Assembly (NCBI GenBank): GCA_964652775.1
Contig: CAZZAM010000017.1
Span: 1 to 64,000 of the forward strand
DNA: 64,000 nucleotides
From: UBA11346 sp038060575
GTDB lineage: Bacteria; Planctomycetota; UBA11346
Reading direction: 5' to 3'
Every line of letters starts with the position of its first letter. Position 1 is the stretch's first letter. Shown here one piece after another: positions 59,922 to 64,000 of the stretch. The position numbers and the translations under genes are program-made. The notes below the pieces were generated by a model, which saw nothing but the letters and a program-made list of their open reading frames with translations, did no database searches and was not told the DNA's origin.

Positions 59922-62900
59922 ATGCATCATGGTCTTTCAGGCGGCATCGCCCGATCCTTCGTCAACTCCAAGCTGACGCCGCTGCTGGTCGTCGCCAGTA
60001 TCCTGCTGGGGACGATGGCCATCTTGCTGCTGCCGCGCGAAGAGGAACCGCAGATCCAGGTGCCGATGGTTGATGTGATGGTTGGCATGCCCGGCGCCTC
60101 GGCCAAGGAGGTCGAGGAGCGCGTGGTGCGCCCGATGGAGCAGCTCTTGTGGGAGATCCAGGGCGTCGAATACGTCTACTCGACCGCCATGGCCGGTAAG
60201 GCGATTTCGATTGTGCGCTTCAAGGTGGGCGAGGAGGTCGAGAAGAGCTTGGTGAGGCTCAACCAGAAGTTGCAGGCCAACTATGATCGTATTCCTGCCG
60301 GGGTGACGCAGCCGCTCATCAAGCCGCGTTCCATCGACGACGTGCCCATCCTTGCCCTGACCTTGCACTCGGCCCGCTACGATCATCTCACGCTGCGCCG
60401 CGTCGCCGACGAGGTGGAGACGGTGATCAAGTGCGTGCCGCAAGTGGCGGAGACCCACATCATCGGCGGAGCGCATCGCCAGATTCGGGTCCAGCTCGAT
60501 CCGCAGCGACTCGCCTCGCGCGACCTCGCAGCTCAGGATGTGGTTGGCGCATTGGCGGCCGCCAACAGTGCCGACCAGGCGGGAAGTCTCGTCAACAATA
60601 ACCAATCCGTTCTAGTCGAAACCGGGGACTTCCTCCATGACGCGCACGATGTCGGAGCGGTGGTCGTCGGCACCAACGCAGGCAAGCCCATCTTCCTACG
60701 CGACGTGGCCATGATCAGCGACGGGACCGCCGATCCCACGACGTACACCTTTTTCGGCACCAAGACTGGTGAAGAGCCATCGGTCACGTTGTCGATCGCC
60801 AAGCGTCCCGGCGCGAACGCCATCGACGTCAGTCACGCGGTCCTGCGCGAAGTCGAAGCACTCAAAGGCCGCACCATTCCCGCCGATCTTGTGATCACCG
60901 TCACTCGCGACTACGGCGAGACCTCGGCTGAGAAGTCTAACGAACTGCTGTTGCACATGGGCATCGCGGTGTTGTCGGTGTCGCTGCTCATGCTGTTCCT
61001 CCTGGGCTGGCGTGCCTCTCTTGTCGTCGCCATCGCCATTCCTGCAACGTTGGCTCTGACCTTGTTGGTGCTCTATCTGTGGGGCTACACCCTCAACCGC
61101 ATCACGTTATTTGCGCTGATCTTCTCAATCGGCATTTTGGTCGATGACGCCATCGTCGTGGTCGAGAACATCTATCGCCGCGTCGGGCTTGCTGACTCGC
61201 GCGACAAGACACTTGCGACGATCGCGATCGAGGCCGTCGCTGAGGTCGGCAACCCGACGATCCTCGCCACCATCGCGGTGATCGCGGCCATCCTGCCGAT
61301 GGCCATGGTCGGCGGATTGATGGGACCGTACATGCGCCCGATCCCAGTTGGCGCAAGCGCGGCGATGATCTTCTCGCTCCTGGTCGCCTTCATCGTCACG
61401 CCCTGGGCAGCGGTGCGCATCCTCAAGCCGCAGGCGCACGGGCATGCGGATCGTCCCGAAGGACGAATCCCGCGTTCCTATCGCTGGCTCATGCACCGGC
61501 TGATCGCATCCGGCGGATGGCGCTGGGGCGTTCTGGGTGGATCAGCCGCGGCCCTGGTTGCAGCCTTGTCGCTGGTGCCTGCCGGTTTGGTGAAGGTCAA
61601 GATGTTGCCCTTCGACAACAAGTCGGAGTTCCAAGTTATTCTCAATATGCCCGAAGGCACCGCCCTGGAGCGAACAGCCGCCGTGGCCCGCGCTATGGCG
61701 TCCTCGTTCAAGGACGAACCGGAAGTTGCCAACTATCAAGTCTATGTCGGCACCGCCTCGCCGTTTAACTTCAACGGTTTGGTCCGCCACTATTTCAACC
61801 GCAGCGGTGACCATGTTGCCGATCTCCAGGTCAACCTCTTGCCCAAAGAACGGCGCGCTGCCCAGTCGCACGAGATCGCCAAACGTTTACGTCCGCGCCT
61901 GGCAGCTATCGCTACTGCTGCTGGCGGGCGAGTCACCGTTGCCGAAGTGCCACCTGGTCCGCCGGTGCTGCAGACCTTGGTCGCCGAGGTGTATGGACCC
62001 ACTGAAGCACAGCGCTTGGCCCTTGCCGCTGAAGTGAAACGAATTTTCAGTGAAGCTTCCGGGGTGGTCGACATCGACTGGTATATCGAAGCCGCCCAAC
62101 CCAGGCTGCGCTTTCTGGTCGATAAAGAGAAAGCGGCCCTCGCTGGCGTCTCGACCGCCGACATCACCAACACGGTACGTTTGGCGATCGAGGGTCAGCA
62201 GGTCGGCCTCGCTCACCAGCCGCGCGAAAAAGAGGATCTGCCCATCGTCATCGACTTGCCAGCGGCTGTGGTCTACCAAGGCACGGATCTCTTGGCCCTG
62301 CGCGTGCGCGGCCCCGGTGGTCTCTTACCGCTGCGTGAACTCGGACACATCGAGCAGTCGGCGTTGGAGCCCAGCATCTATCACAAGAATCTGCTGCCCG
62401 TCACCTACATCGTCGGCGATGTTGCTGGGGCGGTGGAGAGTCCAGCCTATGCCATCTTCGCCATGAACGATGCGCTGGCCAAGTTGGATGCCACACGATT
62501 TGGCGGCGCCACGGCACAGCTCGCGGTGCTCAGTTCAACCCAGCCAACCAACAATCTTGCTCCGGCAGTGAAATGGGATGGCGAGTGGCACATCACCATC
62601 GAAGTCTTCCGCGACATGGGTCTAGCTTTCGCCGGATGCATCGTGCTCATTTATCTGCTGATGGTTGGCTGGTTCAGTTCCTTTTTCACGCCGCTGGTAG
62701 TTATGATCGTCATCCCCTTCTCGCTCCTGGGGGTATTGCCGGCACATGCGGTTTGGGGTGCATTCTTCACTGCCACCTCAATGATCGGCTTCATGGCCGG
62801 TGCCGGCATCGTGGTGCGCAACTCGGTCATCTTGGTCGACTTCATCGAAGCCGAAATCGCCGGTGGCAAATCAGTCGAAGAGGCCGCCATCCAAGCAGGC

Positions 62901-63086
62901 ATCGTTCGCTTCCGTCCCATGCTGCTCACCGCTCTCGCGGTAGTCGTGGGCGCAGCGATAATTCTGGCGGATCCGATCTTCCAGGGACTGGCATTGGCGT
63001 TGATGGCCGGCTCGGTGGCAAGTCTGCTCATCGCCCCCGTGTTGGTGCCGCTGCTCTTTGTTCTGCAGCGCAAATGGCTTGGCTGA
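59922..63086 (+). CDS. RND-family efflux transporter (AcrB/HAE1-like)
   Basis: The 1054-residue protein has 12 transmembrane helices, large loops after TM1 and TM7, the TM4 proton-relay Asp408-Asp409 (FSIGILVDDAIVVVENI), and GASAKEVEERVVRPME. The HAE1-like group exports organic compounds rather than metals, but the substrate is unknown. It forms a unit with the adaptor and DUF2892. Its 3' end is ~100 nt before the third flhB fragment. Confidence 0.93.
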   Translation: MHHGLSGGIARSFVNSKLTPLLVVASILLGTMAILLLPREEEPQIQVPMVDVMVGMPGASAKEVEERVVRPMEQLLWEIQGVEYVYSTAMAGKAISIVRFKVGEEVEKSLVRLNQKLQANYDRIPAGVTQPLIKPRSIDDVPILALTLHSARYDHLTLRRVADEVETVIKCVPQVAETHIIGGAHRQIRVQLDPQRLASRDLAAQDVVGALAAANSADQAGSLVNNNQSVLVETGDFLHDAHDVGAVVVGTNAGKPIFLRDVAMISDGTADPTTYTFFGTKTGEEPSVTLSIAKRPGANAIDVSHAVLREVEALKGRTIPADLVITVTRDYGETSAEKSNELLLHMGIAVLSVSLLMLFLLGWRASLVVAIAIPATLALTLLVLYLWGYTLNRITLFALIFSIGILVDDAIVVVENIYRRVGLADSRDKTLATIAIEAVAEVGNPTILATIAVIAAILPMAMVGGLMGPYMRPIPVGASAAMIFSLLVAFIVTPWAAVRILKPQAHGHADRPEGRIPRSYRWLMHRLIASGGWRWGVLGGSAAALVAALSLVPAGLVKVKMLPFDNKSEFQVILNMPEGTALERTAAVARAMASSFKDEPEVANYQVYVGTASPFNFNGLVRHYFNRSGDHVADLQVNLLPKERRAAQSHEIAKRLRPRLAAIATAAGGRVTVAEVPPGPPVLQTLVAEVYGPTEAQRLALAAEVKRIFSEASGVVDIDWYIEAAQPRLRFLVDKEKAALAGVSTADITNTVRLAIEGQQVGLAHQPREKEDLPIVIDLPAAVVYQGTDLLALRVRGPGGLLPLRELGHIEQSALEPSIYHKNLLPVTYIVGDVAGAVESPAYAIFAMNDALAKLDATRFGGATAQLAVLSSTQPTNNLAPAVKWDGEWHITIEVFRDMGLAFAGCIVLIYLLMVGWFSSFFTPLVVMIVIPFSLLGVLPAHAVWGAFFTATSMIGFMAGAGIVVRNSVILVDFIEAEIAGGKSVEEAAIQAGIVRFRPMLLTALAVVVGAAIILADPIFQGLALALMAGSVASLLIAPVLVPLLFVLQRKWLG

Positions 63087-63184
63087 CCCAAGTCAAGACC
63101 AACCAGCCAACGCAGTCATGAGGCGTACGCACCGAACTTCCGAAAGTGTCGATGTGGTGGGGATCTAGTCGTACAACCATAGGA

Positions 63185-63451
63185 ACAAATCCGACCCACG
63201 TCGCCGTCGCGCTCAAGTACGACAAGAACAACATGGCCGCGCCGATCATTCTCGCGAAGGGCTACGACGAAGTGGCGCAGCGGATCAAAACGATCGCCGC
63301 CGAGCACGACATCCCAATGGTCGAGAGCATTGAACTCGCCCGTGCCCTCGCGCGCGAAGTCGAGATCGGCAAGCCGATCAATCCGAAGTGGTTTAAGGCA
63401 GTGGCAGAGATTTTGGCGGCGGTGTATAGGCTGAGGAAAGGTGCGGCCTAA
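63185..63451 (+). pseudogene. flhB 3'-end fragment, copy 3
   Basis: It encodes TNPTHVAVALKYDKNNMAAP and on to RLRKGAA-stop: the whole FlhB C-terminal segment from the NPTH site. It differs from intact FlhB at four residues (V/I, K/R, A/T, N/S) and many synonymous sites. A 13-residue upstream extension (from 63146) has no FlhB homology, so a stand-alone FlhB-C protein is possible but unlikely. Confidence 0.85.
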
Positions 63452-63598
63452 TCTGTACGGCTCGGTGATGGTCTGATCTTCGATGGTGGGCTGTGAATGC
63501 CCACAATGTCAAAATGGTCACGTTCTACTGATGTTCAAATTATTCTGGGTTACCCATGTCGATTATTATGCCCTGGATCCGGAGCATGCTACTGCCGA

Positions 63599-64000
63599 CT
63601 AGGCGCGACGCTTCTGCCCCAGGTCGCAAGTCATCTGGCGGTAGCGCTGCGGACTCATGCCGCAGCTGCCACGGAAGGAGCGACTGAAAACGAAGGGATC
63701 TTCATACCCGCAGCGATGCGCGATTTCGGCTACCTGCAGGTCGTTGGCAATGAGCAGGCGTTGGGCGTGCTGCATGCGCAGACGGCGCAGATAGACGATG
63801 GGCGTCGTGCCAGTGCAGGCGAGGAAGGCGCGGTGGAACGTCGCCGACCGCATGCCGATCATGGCTGCCAATCCGTCACGACTGCAAGGTTGGTCGCACG
63901 AACGGTGCAGATGGTCGATGACTGGCCGCAGCTGGTGCATGGTCTTGATCCGGTACGTCGCCTCCTGGCGCTCGCTGCAGGCCGGGGCGAGGATCTCCAT
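63599..64000 (-). CDS. AraC-family regulator, C-terminal part (gene cut by window edge)
   Basis: 133 residues are visible, with the double HTH (RDGLAAMIGMRSATFHRAFLA and VAEIAHRCGYEDPFVFSRSFRGSCGMSPQRYR, read as two parts). The frame is open to the edge; the ATG at 64000 may be internal. N-terminal sensing domain and neighbours are not visible. The gap 63452-63598 holds nothing recognisable. Confidence 0.85.
   Translation of the reverse strand: MEILAPACSERQEATYRIKTMHQLRPVIDHLHRSCDQPCSRDGLAAMIGMRSATFHRAFLACTGTTPIVYLRRLRMQHAQRLLIANDLQVAEIAHRCGYEDPFVFSRSFRGSCGMSPQRYRQMTCDLGQKRRA

Noticed and set aside
63146..63451. Stand-alone FlhB C-terminal protein (FlhX-like)
   Set aside because: Homology begins exactly at the cleavage site and the upstream 13 residues are unrelated; it fits a leftover fragment better.

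Overview
The window is about 64 kb of GC-rich (roughly 58-60% by eye) bacterial chromosome. Hanks-type kinase with an N-terminal zinc ribbon, RsbU/RsbW-type switch, AraC-controlled glycosidases, UroD-like and phytanoyl-dioxygenase-like proteins and many palindromic intergenic repeats suggest a PVC-superphylum organism (Planctomycetota-like). FlhB and MltA show a flagellated, outer-membrane bacterium with peptidoglycan. No rRNA or tRNA gene fixes the taxonomy, so this is an inference.

Layout: 0-2.5 kb holds a broken HEAT-repeat membrane protein, an RhaI-type L-rhamnose isomerase, and a stand-alone four-helix-bundle (S23/IVP-like) gene whose ribosome-binding site is buried in a ~118-nt folded leader. 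2.5-3.3 kb: Gly-rich RRM protein. 3.3-15.9 kb (minus): one long phenylacetyl-CoA catabolic operon reading E1(alpha-beta fusion)-E2-paaG-paaH-paaI-paaJ-paaZ-crotonase-paaA-paaB-paaC-paaD. It lacks paaK and paaE and is headed by a 2-oxoacid dehydrogenase, which suggests entry from phenylpyruvate rather than phenylacetate. 16-31 kb: carbohydrate/amide catabolism (UroD-like, AraC, DMT exporter, GH51-like arabinofuranosidase, AAC(3)-like acetyltransferase, ceramidase-like hydrolase, MFS, PhyH, AraC, a secreted protein of unknown function, GH38 alpha-mannosidase). 31-38 kb: bioB, a frameshifted lipoprotein, an aminotransferase, RsbW/RsbU, PgpA, HPr and a sugar isomerase. 38-46 kb: lysA, an XPB helicase/Bax1 nuclease pair, a tandem-DUF350 protein, YhcH, MltA, QueE. 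47-53.5 kb: Ser/Thr kinase, a three-gene ECF sigma operon, a sulfotransferase-TPR protein, metG.

54-63.5 kb is the most unusual part. Intact flhB is followed by two further direct copies of its 3' end (113 and 267 bp). These delimit two gene blocks: methyltransferase-DsrE-ArsR/rhodanese, and thioredoxin-rhodanese/thioredoxin-two tiny overlapping membrane proteins plus DUF2892 and an RND efflux pair. The layout looks like successive insertions at the 3' end of flhB, though no integrase is visible.

A second theme is repeats. At least five intergenic palindromes share the ends CAAGGCAACC/GGTTGCCTTG but have different interiors. Several other low-complexity inverted-repeat families occur, and three of these have entered reading frames in frame (metG, queE, the sulfotransferase). 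They also create spurious N-terminal extensions of lysA, the XPB helicase and Bax1, so starts were chosen downstream of them.
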